A stretch of 64,000 bases of DNA from the NCBI GenBank assembly GCA_964034945.1, contig OZ035960.1, positions 18,521,903 to 18,585,902 on the forward strand, given 5' to 3'. The notes under the pieces are model-generated. The model saw nothing but the letters and a program-made list of their open reading frames with translations, had not been told where the DNA came from and made no database searches. The position numbers and the translations under genes were made by a program. Position 1 is the stretch's first letter. Every line of letters begins with the position of its first letter. Below are positions 35,877 to 48,602 of the stretch, piece after piece. The DNA comes from Chrysopilus asiliformis. Its lineage: Eukaryota > Arthropoda > Insecta > Diptera > Rhagionidae.

Positions 35877-36238
35877 AGAACCTGAATCGTACGTCGATGC
35901 GTTCGTCATGCGTGCGTCCGGTTGACAGTTCGATGCGGTGACAGTTGGTTACGGCAACGAATCTGGAGTTAATTCATTGTTTTGCACTTCTTCTATTAGT
36001 TTATCGTCGAAACAATTACTTTCAATTTGTTCCATACTTAAATTGCTTAAATCGTAAACAAACTTTTTTGGGAAATGACATTTCTGTGCGTTGCCGCATG
36101 TAAATTCGACCTACTCTATGCGGCTGCCGCTTCGGAAAACGTATTATTAGGGGAGTACTCATAGCATCCCGTTGATTTTACTCGAACTGTCAACCGGACG
36201 CACGCATGACGGACGCATCGACGTACGATTCAGGTTCT
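35877..36238. mobile_element. MITE with 56-bp near-perfect TIRs
   Basis: The first 56 bp (agaacctgaatcgtacgtcg onward) recur inverted at 36183-36238 with one mismatch. 362 bp, no ORF. High TIR identity suggests a young insertion. Beyond the ends, ttaaagct and accttaa look like a degraded terminal extension shared with the next MITE. Confidence 0.88.
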
Positions 36239-36241
36239 ACC

Positions 36242-36624
36242 TTAAATCGTAGAATAAAGCTGAAACTAGACGCTGCGATGGTCGGTACAATCGTCGGGCC
36301 AGTTTGCGGTCGCATGCGATAATTGTATCGTGAGTGCGCATGAAATGACGGTTGGGGCCCGATATCGCACGGTCGTACGTCGCTGAGCCAAAACCTGCAG
36401 TCGCATGCGGCAGATTGTATCGTTTGTGGTCTGCCATGCGACCGTCGATACGATATTATTTCACAACTGTGCTGTGTTGTTCGAGTGATATTTGCTAGTA
36501 AAAACTGATTATTCGATCAAAATCGCAAGAAAATCGTATCGTGTGTGTGCTGTATACAACCGTCGGCCCGATATCGGTCCAACACAAGTCGGTACGACCA
36601 TCGCAGCGTCTATTTCTACCTTAA
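36242..36624. mobile_element. Second MITE abutting the previous one
   Basis: tagacgctgcgatggtcg near 36267 recurs inverted near 36595-36612 without mismatch, and ttaaggtagaa-like sequence lies outside it on both sides. The left boundary is uncertain because of the neighbouring MITE. The interior holds gatacgat/atcgtatcg words. Confidence 0.65.
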
Positions 36625-37910
36625 GAACAATCGAGCTAAATCGAATGTTTTGCTGTGTGTTGTTATAAAATTTTCCTGCGGCGTAATTTTCTCTGCAATA
36701 ATCACAAACAAAAATTGAATCATTCCTTTTGCACTTGTCTTATTTTTGTTTTTGTTTGTAGGGAATTTAATATCGCCGTCACACTACCGCACACCCCCCT
36801 CCCCGTTAATGTGTGAAGTTGTGGAGGGCGTATAAATAGTTGGAATAGACTTCAAAAACTTCCAGAAGAATCAACAATTTCATATTTATTACTATTAATA
36901 CATATTGCCAGTAATTTTAATTAAATCTCATTTCCAATTTTCCCAACAAATTAATTCAACAATTCAATCCCCACGACTGCTTTAATTTCTGTCAACAGAT
37001 CGCGATATTTTATATTTCGAGGGCGACAGATAGACAAAATTGAATTGATTATGAAAATGAAAAACTCAAACGAAACTTTTTCAATAATTTCAATTTTCAT
37101 CGTCCATGCATCTGGCTTTAGGCATAGAACATTAACATAACGAAATTGATGCAAGAAAAAGTAATAAATGGTGAATTTTTTTTCGATCTAAAAACCAAAA
37201 AAAAAAACTGTGCAAAACAAAGGAAACACACATATCTTACGACTTTACTTTTAGTATTGTAATATTGGTGAAGTGAAGGCATTTTGAGATTTTCCTTATT
37301 TCCGCAAAGCGTAAGCACACATTCTGTGGCAAAAAAAAAAATCGTACACTTGAACTTATTATATATATTTCATTTTGAGGACAATAATGGCGAAGGGCAA
37401 AAATAAAATTATGACGCAATCGAGAGTCGAACAAATTTCAGGGGTGCATACCATTATAAGGTAAGCATGCGGCGGCATTCATGGAAAAGGCCATTCCGGG
37501 CGAATATTATATGAAAAGTAGGGCAGTAATATTGGACTCGTCTCCCTCTACCAACAACATCACCCCAACCATCCCATTTCCTTGGCCCGGGGATAAAAAC
37601 TGGGGAAAAATGAAAAGGGATTGGATGTATGAGAAAGAAATATGAGGTGACATATTGAGGAAAATTAAATTTTTATGAATGCCATTTATTCTGATGGTTG
37701 GGTTATGGCTTTGAGAGGGTAGAAACTTCACTTAGGCACAATGAAGGTTTCGTGGTTGATTTTCAATTTTTTATTCCTTACCATGTTTTTTTTTGTACAC
37801 ATTTATTTGGGAATCTTTCATCAACCCCATTAAATTTATTATTATTATTTTTTATTATTACTGTCAGTTTCTTTCCGATTAAATGATATGTTTTTAAATT
37901 TGTTTCACAG

Positions 37911-38473
37911 AGAATCAAATACGAATATGAAAGTTGACAATGTCAATTCAAATGGGGCGACAAACACCGATAACTGCAATAACAATAACAATGAGGATGT
38001 CAAAGGTCCTTGTGATATCATCAATAAATTACCGATGGAGAACAACAATCTGATGTCACAATCAGATAATAATTGTTCGGAAAATGTATCAAAAACGACA
38101 AATGTGAATTGCTCATCAGTATTAAATACGTCAACGTCAGTATTGTCGACACCAACGTTAGAAACAACAATATTAAATACAACAGCACCAATAACAACAA
38201 CAACATCATCATCAGCATCGACATTAACATCAAATTCATCTGTGACAGACGTGGCATTGATGCAAAAGGATACAGTCAGTAGCAAAGATAATAATCATGA
38301 AGATATTGAAGATGAATCAACGAAAAAGGAACCGGATCCGGATCACATAAAAATGTTTGTTGGTCAAGTACCAAAATCAATGGATGAAATCCAACTGAAA
38401 CGAATGTTTGAAGTATATGGGCGTGTTCATACGATTAATGTCCTACGGGATAAGATTACAGGAGTTAGTAAAG
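37911..38473 (+). CDS. bru: Bruno/CELF protein, Asn/Ser/Thr-rich region and first half of RRM1
   Basis: The exon begins after tgtttcacag and ends at aag|gtatgt. It first encodes a low-complexity stretch (NCNNNNNEDV, ITTTTSSSASTLTSNSS), then an acidic linker (EDIEDESTKKEPDPDH). RRM1 follows: KMFVGQV is the RNP2 motif, then PKSMDEIQLKRMFEVYGRVH and INVLRDKITGVSK. The last base starts a Gly codon completed by the next exon, so the RNP1 octamer KGCCFVTY is split by intron 2, as in other CELF genes. CELF/Bruno proteins bind UGU/GU-rich RNA to control splicing, translation and mRNA decay. The sequence groups with the CELF1/2 (bru1/aret, bru2) branch. An internal ATG at 37927 could serve a shorter isoform. 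Confidence 0.92.
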
Positions 38474-38688
38474 GTATGTCCATTATCCATACTTATCAAC
38501 ATTGGTGTGTCCGTGTTAAAACCAAAAAAAAAGTAAAAATAAGAAAAAAATAAACACCACTCTAGCTAAAGATATACTATATATTAGAATTAGTAGCTCG
38601 TTTATGTGAATTTTTATTGAATTCCTTATCGATGTTGACTGCTGTCGCTATTACAACTATATTAAATACATTTCCCTTTGCCTTACAT

Positions 38689-40317
38689 TTAGGGTGACCA
38701 TACATGCCAGATTCGCGGAAAGAGTCCAAGATATAGAGTAGTTGTTCTGGCGTTTTGCATAGAACAGGAGTGGTATTCCGTAACTTGATTCAAGCATTTG
38801 TTTTGAGTTAGAAGAAAAGGTGGTATTTGCTATCTCGGTTTCTCTCTGTCATTTATTTCGGTCAAAACAGAGACAGCGAATATTTCTTGTTCTAATTCGA
38901 ATCAAACGCTTGAAACAAGTTACGGAATATCACTCCAGGATTTTACTATATTTGGCATAGAACAAAATTTAATGAAAAGATGAACATCTCCCGAAAATGG
39001 AAAAAATTGAACCACACCGTCCCCTCTCCCAAAACAAATGTAAAACACTTTTGCAATTTTCTCGAAAACGGGCAACTTTTTTTGGAAAATTCATTTAGAC
39101 AAAAAAAAGTTTAGAATATGATTCTACAAAACACTGCCATACATCAAAATTCAATCCAACCACTGATCACACCCTCCCCCATATAAATGCAAAACATTTT
39201 GGCAATTATCTCGAAAACGGTTCATTTTTTTTAAATCGCGTTTTCATGGGACGGTTACATCTATTAAATGTAAAAAACCGCGTCAAAATCGGGTAAAGTT
39301 TACTGATAGAAGCCGATCTTACAATTTTCGTTACATACATACCTAAGAACGAACCTACACGTATACACACGTATAGACATGTTAGGGACTCATCAAACTG
39401 AGTCGATGGTTATATGTCTCGGAGACGTGCGTGGTTTAGTTATGATTTCGATTTCTCAAGTGATTTTAATACCTTTCTGATACATGTAAGAAAGGTAATA
39501 TATGTAAAAAAGGTAATATATGTAAGATAGGCAGAAAAAATCGTTTGCGGAGCATTTTATTATAAAATTTTTCACGATAACTTTCATTTCTCCTTTAAAA
39601 AAATTGGTTAGCAGCATAACTTCTGCTGTATTCCAAAGAAAAATATCAGTCGTGATCAACACAAAACTTTTCTCTTAAATATTTAGTTCAGGGAAAAAAT
39701 ATGTGAAAAAATATACTTTTTCACATATTCTGAGAACCGTTAAAGATACTTAAAAACCGTTAAAGGAAAGAATGCAGGAAATATTATTTCCTTTGAATTT
39801 GATTATAGAATTTTTTTCACAAAAGCGCATAAATTTCGAGAGATTTTCAAAAAACTGTTTTTTTTTTCAAATATTTTGAGAACCGTTAGAGATACAAAAA
39901 AAACCGTTAAAGCAGAAAATGTAGAAAATTTTATATCCTTTAAATTTCGTTATATTCATATGTTCTCAAAAGCGCTTAGTTTTCGAGAAATTTTCAAAAA
40001 ACTGTGCTTTTTCAAAATATTGTATGGGGGGTACCCCTTATAGCTACGGTTACTGTTCTAAGAGTTGATAGAAAACTACAATTTTTGTAAAACTTAGTTA
40101 CAAAATATTTCCAGACGCTACATCAACGCGTTCTCGAGTTATTTAAGATATTTAAGATACGTACAACGGACATACTGACAGACAGATACACGGATATCCT
40201 CATAATTTTGCCTGAAACGGATTTCGTACTGATCAGAAATTTTCTATCTGCCCCGATTCTCGAATCATTAAATGTCTGTCCTGAATTTAAAAAAAAAATA
40301 TGTATTTGGTCACCCTA
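38689..40317. mobile_element. Element with ttagggtgacca termini, copy 2
   Basis: Ends TTAGGGTGACCA and its exact inverted copy at 40306-40317, with tacat-like continuation on both sides. 1.63 kb. The right half is a copy of repeat family R (39650-40290). No transposase ORF. Confidence 0.6.
39650..40290 (+). repeat. Dispersed repeat family R, intact reference copy
   Basis: Contains gtgatcaacacaaaactttt, three blocks of tctgagaaccgtt-type sequence about 120 bp apart, tgtatggggggtacccctta, gttgatagaaaactacaatt, and cctcataattttgcctgaaa with cggatttcgta. Parallels the flanks of the minisatellite at 8935-11190. Confidence 0.65.
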
Positions 40318-41679
40318 ATGGTATAAGGTACCTTTTGTACCTTACACCATTATTGCTCAACAAAACCATTTATCTAAACTAAACTATAACGAAAGTATTA
40401 TGGTTTAGATATAGTCAGGACTAACTCGTACTCGTATTAGAACGTAAGTGAGTAAGCAAGCAAAGTAAGTAAGTATGAAATTGCCTGCCAAATACAACAA
40501 ATAACTACAGTGGTATATACATATATAGTAAATAGTGGTAGATTGGCTAGCCGGGTTGGTTTTTAGCCCAGAAGATTTACAACACTCCAGTAATTAATTT
40601 CTTGGGTCACTCCTACATATCCCGAACGGAATTACCTTTCACCAGATGTATTTTATGTGTTTCTTTGATTAGGGGATTTTAACTTGTATGAGTGTATTAT
40701 TTGTTTTCATTTTATTAGATTTTTTTTTACATAAAATACGTTATAAGTATTGAACTCCTGTAATATATACCTACATAATAGTCATTTATTTTTATTTTTT
40801 TTTGATTTTTTTGTTATGTTCATCTGCCTGTTTAGATAATAATTATATAAGATACATTTTTATATATTTTCATTTATATAAAAATTAATAGGGATTTTTT
40901 TTTATTATTTGGGAGAAACATTTGCAACCTCCTAACAACATTTGGACCGTTCATAAACTTTGATAGCTTTTTGTGCTTCTCTGTCTTAATTACTGATGAT
41001 TATACTGATAAAGCTAACAAATTTTATTCAACATCTGGTGGAGTAAATCAAGAATATCAAGTCGTAAATTATTATTAAAAAGGTAAAATTTGCATGTATT
41101 CTTGTTATATTTATGTAATATTCATGTATTTGCATTTTTGCATACCTTATGTTTTCACCAAAAAAATGCATTTGTTTATGAGTCCCGAGCTGAGGGTTCT
41201 GTCTTTTTAAACTTGTCTACAAAGAGCATATATTTTTTAACGATTTGAATGCAAAAGAGAGAAATCGTGTGGCTTGCAGAGTTGTATTCCTTAAAAAACT
41301 TTTTTTTATTATTTTTTTTAACAGTTTTTAAGAAAATTGTCAAAAACTAAAGTGTTATGATGAGATGAAATCGCATACAAAAAACCGCGTTGTGGCAGAG
41401 TAGGCGGGCGGAAAGGCAAACATTCGCGTGACAACCTTTTTAACCCCTTAACCCAAGTGACGGTTTTTTGTGAAAAGTATCCATTTATTTAGTTTGCGAT
41501 GAATAATGAAGAGAGAGCGTGTTTATGCATTATTATTGCATTAAGTTCAAAAAATAAAATTTGGTTCTGTTCTGATGCGATACGACTGACGCGAACGTTC
41601 ACACCAATCAGTTGGCCATCCATTTTTAAAAAAAACTGATTTGCCCACGAATTTTTTCGTAGTTGCCCATCAATTGTCT

Positions 41680-42285
41680 TATTATACCCGTATGGTGAAA
41701 CCAAAGGGTATATTAACTTTGCCTTACCGTTTGTAACGCCAAGATCCCGTCATCACACACAAAAATGAATTACACCAGTGTGTTTAGAATGATAAAAATA
41801 ATTAATTTCTGCATGTCCGTCCGTCTGTCCGTCTGTATGTCCGTCTGTCTGTCCGTCTGTCCGTCTGTCCGTCTGTCCGTCTGTCTGGCCGTCTGTCTGT
41901 GGCGCGGATTGCGGGCGCACGGATTGAGCTAGAGACTTGAAATTTTGCGCAGATCCGTTTTTCGTAAAATGCGAGGCTAAGTTCGTTAATGGGCAAAAAT
42001 GGACTATTAGGGGGGTACCCTCCATACCCTACATACGGTTTTTGCGAATATCTCAAAAACGGTGCATCTTATCAAAAAAGTGCAAGAACAAAAGTTATTT
42101 AGGATATGATTCTACATAAAAGTCCCATACATCAAAATCCGATTGGAATAAATTTTAAAAATTCTTATTGGAAAGTTTGACTTCAAAGTGGAATTTTAGT
42201 ACAACTGTTCGAATTTTGATACGAATATCACCATACGGGTCTCCAATGATTGCCAGATTGGCAATTATAGCTTTTGTTATGTTTT
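41680..42285 (+). mobile_element. (GTCY)n Helentron-like element, near-full copy
   Basis: ttatacccgtatggtgaaac at the start, GTCC/GTCT array at about 41813-41900, ggcgcggattgcgggcgcac, aggggggtaccctccata, ccgattggaataa, ccatacgggt, hairpin and gcttttgttatgttttt. The host sequence cgttcacaccaatcagtt occurs on both sides (41595 and 42288). Confidence 0.87.
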
Positions 42286-42639
42286 TACGTTCACACCAAT
42301 CAGTTTCTCATCAGTTTCCCAAAAACTGATGGAAAACTGATAGATGTGTAGCCTACTTTAGGGTTGTGCATAAAATATTTCCCCTTATTTTCGTAGTTCG
42401 AATCTCACCCCTCCAAGGTGTTCCATGATTTTTGTATGACGTTTAGTGCCGCCGCCCCACCCCCTAAACGAGTGACGTCCACACTCTTGGTCAATATCAC
42501 CGAATCAATGTTTGGCGAGCGATTTGGCAAATCTTTGCCAACGTGAGTCAGCTATTCTCATTTTGGCCAACCCTCCATGTATGCCTCAATAGACTTCAAG
42601 ATTCATATTTTGGCCAACCCTTCATGTATGCCTCAATAG

Positions 42640-42945
42640 ACCACTCATATCTATGTATATATATATAAAAATGGATGTTTGTTTGTCTGTCTGTTATTTG
42701 TTAGTCTGTCTGTTTGAGATTACAAAACTCAAAAACTACTGGACCGATTTTTACGCGTTTTTTTTGCAAAATGATCTGCGTTGCCAGGAGCAGGTTTTTA
42801 GCTATGTAAGATTTTCAAAATTCGAAACAGAAGGTCCTGTAAGGATAACGTTTTTTCCCAAAAGTTTTTAAGTTATTTATGGTTTTTTGGCATTCTAAAA
42901 TTTATACAAAAAACTTTAAGCTGGCAACGAAGGGTCTGCTAGTAA
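42640..42945 (+). mobile_element. Mini-me/Helentron-like short element
   Basis: atgtatatatatataaaaat followed by tgtttgtctgtctgt, aactactggaccgattttta, ggtcctgtaaggataacg, and the end gctggcaacgaagggtctgc-tagta. The 'gggtctgctagta' end is a recurrent terminus of such elements in insects (family knowledge). Confidence 0.6.
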
Positions 42946-44029
42946 TATCTAAATCACGACACTAGAATTTCATAGTTCAAGATCATTTCGCTGCAAGTAC
43001 ATATTTTTAAATGCATGACTGAACTCATTTAAGCATGGGATAAAAAGGCGCGAACGTTTGGAGTGTTAGTCTAATTTGTTTTGCCAAAAAATCATTGATT
43101 TGCGTTTTGTGTGCATTTAAATGTACCCCGCCTGTAGGCGAGCACATATCCTAGAGCAGGCATCATCAGCTAGTGGCTCGGCTGGCTCATCACACAGATT
43201 GACTTTAACAGCGTAGCCACTATAATCGACCTTTTATTGTGTGCTGTAATGCTTGTGTATTGCGGCTTCGGATCCCAGGAATAAAACGAATCGTGCTTTG
43301 AGTTGGAATCGGTGCATTATTAGCATGACGCATTTCATTTTAAATCAGTTCGTGTCAAGCCATTGCCGTGGAAAGTTGTGTTTCATTGAACTATATTTTA
43401 ATTTGTAGTGGTTATAAATTTTGATTGTAAAGGTAGCGACAGTTACTTTGATGACCCCTGTCCTAGAGGGTTAAGTGGTTCCCAAGAATTAAAATTTAAA
43501 TTATGAAACAAGAATTATCCAAATGTTAAGAATGATAAAGATTTAACCAAGAAAAAAATCTATGAAATTACTCTCACCACCCGTAGTGGATGGCATATAA
43601 ATAAATTGGAGAAGATGAATTTCAATTTTACTTTTCTTTTAGCTTTATAAATACCTTCAGGATGTAATGAAATCGGAGATAATTTTTCTTCTTATATAAA
43701 ATCTACGCCTACAGTTATATTTATTTGGCAGATAGAAAGTATCTTTAAGATTATTTTTGTAATTGTCACGAAATTCAATTTTCAATTACCGACAGTAAAA
43801 ATATAATAAATATTTCGTATATGTCTATTCGCGTGTTTTTGTGTGTTGCATTTAAAAAAAAAACAATTTCTTCCACAGTTTTGGAAAAGAAATGTTATGT
43901 TACTAATGTTATTTATGCGTCCTTTTTTTAAAAAAAAAACATGTTAATGTTGATGTATTTAATGAGTATTTTAACTAAAAAGGAAGCTTTAGATGATACT
44001 GTGTTTTATGTTGCTTTTTTGTGTTTCAG

Positions 44030-44112
44030 GGTGCTGTTTTGTGACGTATTATACACGAAAAGCAGCTCTAAGAGCACAAGATGCCTTACATAATGTTAAA
44101 ACTCTTGATGGG
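44030..44112 (+). CDS. bru: Bruno/CELF protein, 83-bp exon completing RRM1
   Basis: Flanked by tgtttcag and gtaagt. The exon is exactly 83 bp, the size of the equivalent exon in vertebrate CELF1/2 genes. With the G carried over from 38473 it reads [28 protein letters not shown]: the RNP1 core CCFVTYY with its aromatic RNA-contact residues, then helix 2 of RRM1. It ends exactly on a codon boundary. Skipping it would shift the frame of every downstream exon. Confidence 0.97.
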
Positions 44113-44415
44113 GTAAGTTGAATTTTCACATTTTGTTGATTTGTGCCATCATGAAAGTTTTTCGCTTAAAAAATAAATTATAATTATAATAATTTATCAC
44201 ATTTAGGTGCAAAATCTGTTTGTATCACACTTGCAAAATATATCGCAAATTCAAATATATATATTTTTTTGTGAATTGTAATTGATGACTTTGTACTTGT
44301 AAATAACACTGACAAAACACTGTGTTATTTTAGCTCGACTTTTATTTTTTGTTTGTGTGTAACATTTCCATTGTTGGAAGTAAAATCCATAAAATCGTTT
44401 TTTTTTTATTTAATG

Positions 44416-45335
44416 CAGCGTTTCTCAACCTTTCAGTATTCGCGGCCCAATTTTCAATCAAAATTGTCATCGCGCCCCCCCCCCCCCCCTGCATACAATA
44501 AAATGAATACAATAATAACGTAATTTGAGTATTTTGGCGCTAAACCTACACTACTACCCTAATTTTAAACACAAATTACCAAGAAAACAGTAATTTATTG
44601 ACATTTGGCAACACCGATCCTCAGCGTTGACAAAACAAGAATCCGGTGCCTTTTTATTGCTCTTGCGTCAATTTTGCGGTTTCGCGAGAAGTTGTTTTAA
44701 CCCTGAAATCACAATGAACGCGAAACCGGAGCGAAACTGGCGCAGAAACTGTCACTTAAAAGTTTGGTTCCCACAAATTGTTTGAAGTGAGCACAGTGAA
44801 CGTAGAGAACGCAGCTACAACGTAACCGCAACACAAAAGTTTGCAAACTTCTAACTTCTAAGAATTCTGCGTTGACAGTTCATAAAGTGAGGTTGGAAAA
44901 ATGTCGTTCGAGGAAAAATTTATAGCCTTAGTGCAAATAACAAAGATAAAGACCAACAAAGCAAATTATCGCTTCAAAATTATCCATTTTTGTAATTTTT
45001 CCAAGTTTATACCACTTTATATTATGTCACTTGTACTACTTCACGAGCTGCCATTGTGCTTTGCCGCTAGAATTTTGCACTGCGTGACAGTTCAGAGCGT
45101 TGTAGTTGCCTTGGTTTCGCGCTGGTTTCGCGTTCATTGTGCTCCAAGCGTAAGTTAATAAGTTAATTATTAAATAATATATCGAAATGTATTTTGTTTT
45201 GTATGTGGGTATGTACTTTCCTTTCAGTCAATTAATAAACTTTTTTAAATATTTTGTCTTGGATATGCTCGCGCCCCCCCTTAAATGTACTCGCGCCCCC
45301 CTAAGGGGGCGCGCCCCACAGGTTGAGAATCGCTG
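44416..45335. mobile_element. Non-autonomous hAT transposon with 8-bp TSD
   Basis: The end cagcgtttctcaacct and the inverted right end cagcgattctcaacct differ at one base and are of the hAT/Charlie type. The 8 bp ATTTAATG is duplicated perfectly at 44408-44415 and 45336-45343. Subterminal regions carry a C-run and repeated cgcgccccc words. 920 bp, no transposase. A second element (44710-45141) is nested in it. Confidence 0.93.
44710..45141. mobile_element. MITE nested in the hAT element
   Basis: cacaatgaacgcgaaacc opens it and recurs inverted at the right end (ggtttcgcgttcattgtg). Further matching but gapped blocks (gcgaaactggcgc / gcgctggtttcgc) follow. The ORF 44901-45158 reads across its end and is not supported as a gene. 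Confidence 0.65.
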
Positions 45336-46685
45336 ATTTAATGAATTTAAAATTTTCGGATAAAAAAGACATATAATTAGTTGAGAAAATTTAGTTGAGT
45401 GTAGCAGTTTTCGGTATCCTTAAAATTAAAGTTTAAGGAAAATTTAATTAAGTTTACCTCTTTGAGATTTTTCATCGTAAGTACATCGACAATTTTTCCA
45501 TTGCATGCGAGGTTATGCTGGTAAAAGTTTGAACCAAGAAATGAAAATTCCTTGAAATTCCGTGTAATGAAATATTAATCGAAAATCCGTATTATCCAAT
45601 GCGCCATTATACACATCAGTATAAATAAAAGCTCATTTTTTACGGCTATCAAAGTTGATAATTTAACAATTTTACTCTGAATGCTATTCTTAACATTTCA
45701 TTCATTTTGCATTTCCTGTATATTATGCATGCGCTTTTCGCAATTGGTTTTCCTCGTTCCTTTCCAAACTGTCTCAACTTCATTTTCCATGGATACTGAT
45801 TTTTCGCCGTTTTTATTGTCTTCTTTATAGCACATGGCAAAGCAATGAAAAAAACAAAACGCTGCTCAGCGAGTAGATAAAAATAAATAACTTAACAAGA
45901 TTGAAATGAAAGTGATAAAAATAGAGGGAAAAATTTCACAGAATTTAACTACATTTTACAAAGGTAATACATATAACCAATACAAATAAAAGTCTGCCAG
46001 AGAAATTATGCTACTACTTATACTACTTCCTGTAATGAAAAACGGATACGTTATATACATTTTCTTTTCAATTTTGGATACCACTTCAAATACTACAAAT
46101 ATGTTTCCATAAATTTTGATTTTCACTTTTTTTTCGCTTGGCACTTTAACGGCATCCATCAGAAATTTAATTAATTAAAAATGTTGGGCATAAAGGCAGG
46201 TAAAAATCAAGACCAAAAGGTTACCAGGTAGTTAGGATGCGATGGAAAAATACGAAAAGTGAAACCCTAAAAGCATGATGGAAAATTCACGCAAAAGTGA
46301 ACGAAGACCACCTGTGGTACACCCGAACGGGACGTCATATAAATTACAAAACTTTTCGTTTAGTAATAACAATTCAAGAAAATAAAAAATGAGATATTAT
46401 GTACTCATACCTATACATATAAAAAAATAGTTATATAGATGTTAAAATTTTCCTTCTTTTCAACAACTTTCTGAAATCTTTTAGAATACTTTCACCAAAG
46501 TTGTGGGAGGAAGCAATATTTATTATAAAAGATTACCAAATGCTAAAATATTTATTACGCTATAAAGCGACTTTAAAAAAAATATCAATTATGTGAATAT
46601 TAGTAAGAACCATTTACAAGTACTATCCATAAAAATTAAAGTTGTAGGTACTTAGTCTACTTATAAATTCTGGAGATTAAATAAT

Positions 46686-47178
46686 CAGGGTATTCACAGT
46701 CCTCTTTTAAACTGCGAGTAATTTTACCGCTCGGTAATTCAGTCAAATTTAACAGATTTTTACCGAGACGGTAACTTGGTTCATGTAATAAAAGAATTAC
46801 CGGATTCGGTAATTGTAGACATACCTTGAGTCGTGTTTTCCGGCCCGGTTATTCGGTATCAAGAATCAACCGCGAGTGACGCTAGTAATGTTTTTAGTTG
46901 TCAAATTTTCTCGCTGGTTATCTCATCGGACTGCAAATTTTTTCAATTTTGATAGCCGTTGCCACAATAGAAATTCAAAAGAATACATCAAACATGGATT
47001 TAAAGGTATGTGACATATTTTACAATTAAATTCCCAGTTCATGATTTGGTCACGTATCCAATAAAAGCGCTGTTCTCAAATCTGTGCTGTGGGATGTTCA
47101 CAGCAGAATATTTTCAGTCTTTTAATATTACCGAAAACACCGAATACCGAAAATTAAAAGAGGACTGTGAATACCCTG
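46686..47178. mobile_element. MITE with 25-bp perfect TIRs
   Basis: cagggtattcacagtcctct followed by tttaa is repeated inverted at the right end without mismatch. AAT lies directly outside both ends. The interior has short inverted words (ttaccgagacggtaa, taccgaata). 493 bp. Confidence 0.85.
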
Positions 47179-48173
47179 AATGTAATAGGCGAACGGCATT
47201 TACGTTGGCACAAACTTATAATAATTATTATGAACTGTGCTAATTAATTATTTACCTGATTCTCAAATTTTTATTTACATTTAATTTTTTTTTTTCGTGA
47301 CTCATTATTTTCCTCAACAACTCATGATAAAAAAGCATGATAAAAAAACTATTTTAAAAACAAGTTCTTTTTTTGAAATGTTGTAAAGGCCTCGTGAATC
47401 AGAAATAAAAGCAATATAAATGAATGGGGCGTAGAAAACCGTGTTTTTTATTCTTGTCTTTTTTTGTTTTATCCTTTGTAGCCATTTTGTAGGTATTCGA
47501 TGCTTTTTAATCAGACATGTTCGCCATTTTATTTTGTAAGCATCTATACATATTGTATTGTTATCGGACTTAAGTGTGCCAAATTTCGGTAGTGGATCAT
47601 AAAAAGGGTACAATAATCGAACCTCACTAACTAAAGAGTTAAATTAAATAAAAGTTTTTAAAAAAAAACCGAAAATATTATTGCAAGTCATATGGTATAC
47701 GTTTTTCACGGTTTCCGATGACATCGCGGCACGTGGGCAGATCTGTGTTGGTTATTTAAAACTTTTTCTCTTCGTTTAGCCCTGCGATGATGTTTTGTTA
47801 ATTCACGTAAATTGTATTCGGCGGGTAAACACATGAAATTCAACAAGATTTAAATTAATTGAACGAGGCTGCAAAATTATATAGGCGTTTTGTCAAACGC
47901 TTGCTTTTATAGTCTATCTATCTATGGCACTACATTTCTAAAGCTTTCTGAATTAAGGTTTTCTAATGAAGAAATTTGTCACTGCTGTCCACCAACCGTT
48001 TTACAATAATTGTAAAGAATGTATAAATTGTATTTATACGGCTTTTTCGGTTCTACTTATCAACGACTGGATCCGTATAAGCCGATGGTGCGTTCCGCAC
48101 CAAGCAGTAACTGGGAGTACTCTTTGCGATAAAGCAAGTTGTGTAGATGTGATTTGAAAGCATTCTAATTTAG

Positions 48174-48602
48174 CATGTCCGTCCGACCGTCTGTCCGTCC
48201 GTCCGTCTGTCCGTCTGTGGCGCGGATTGCAGGCGCACGGATTGAGCTAGAGACTTTAAATTTTGAGCCGGTCCGTTTTTCGTAAAATGCGAGGCCAAGT
48301 TCGTTCATGAGCAAAAATTGATCATTAGGGGGGGTACCCCCCATACGAACGAAAACGTTTTTTGCGAATTACTCATAAACGGTGCATCTTATCAAAAAAG
48401 CCTAAGAACAAAAGTTATTTAGGGTATAATTCTACATAAAACTCCCATACATCAAAATCCGATTGGAATAAATTTTAAAAAATCTTATTGGAAAATTTGA
48501 CTTCAAAGTGGAATTTTGATGCAACTGTTCGCCGTTAACTGAAATAACCATACGGGTTTTCAATAATTGCCAGATTGGCAATTATAGCTTTTGTTATGTT
48601 TT
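48174..48602 (+). mobile_element. (GTCY)n Helentron-like element, 5'-truncated
   Basis: Starts within the tetranucleotide array (catgtccgtccgaccgtctg) and continues through ggcgcggattgcaggcgcac, ggggggtaccccccatacga and the 3' hairpin to gcttttgttatgtttt. The outer 5' sequence is missing. Confidence 0.82.

Larger units (their letters stand above)
30602..37910 (+). other. Intron 1 of the Bruno/CELF gene
   Basis: GT (gtaggt) to AG (tgtttcacag), 7309 bp, phase 2. It contains TIR elements (31875, 32396, 35877, 36242). The rest is AT-rich without recognised genes; the ORF 34388-34855 and similar ones have no support. Confidence 0.75.
38474..44029 (+). other. Intron 2 of the Bruno/CELF gene
   Basis: gtatgt ... 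tgtttcag, 5556 bp, phase 1. It contains the 38689 element and the (GTCY)n copy at 41680. The open frame running on to 38551 is intronic readthrough, rich in Lys. Stretches such as 40400-41570 and 42950-44029 show nothing recognisable. Confidence 0.85.

Noticed and set aside
38474..38553. Readthrough of exon 2 into MSIIHTYQHW.. as an alternative C-terminus
   Set aside because: It follows a perfect gtatgt donor, is Lys-rich and intron-like, and would cut RRM1 in half; the 83-bp exon completes the domain in frame.
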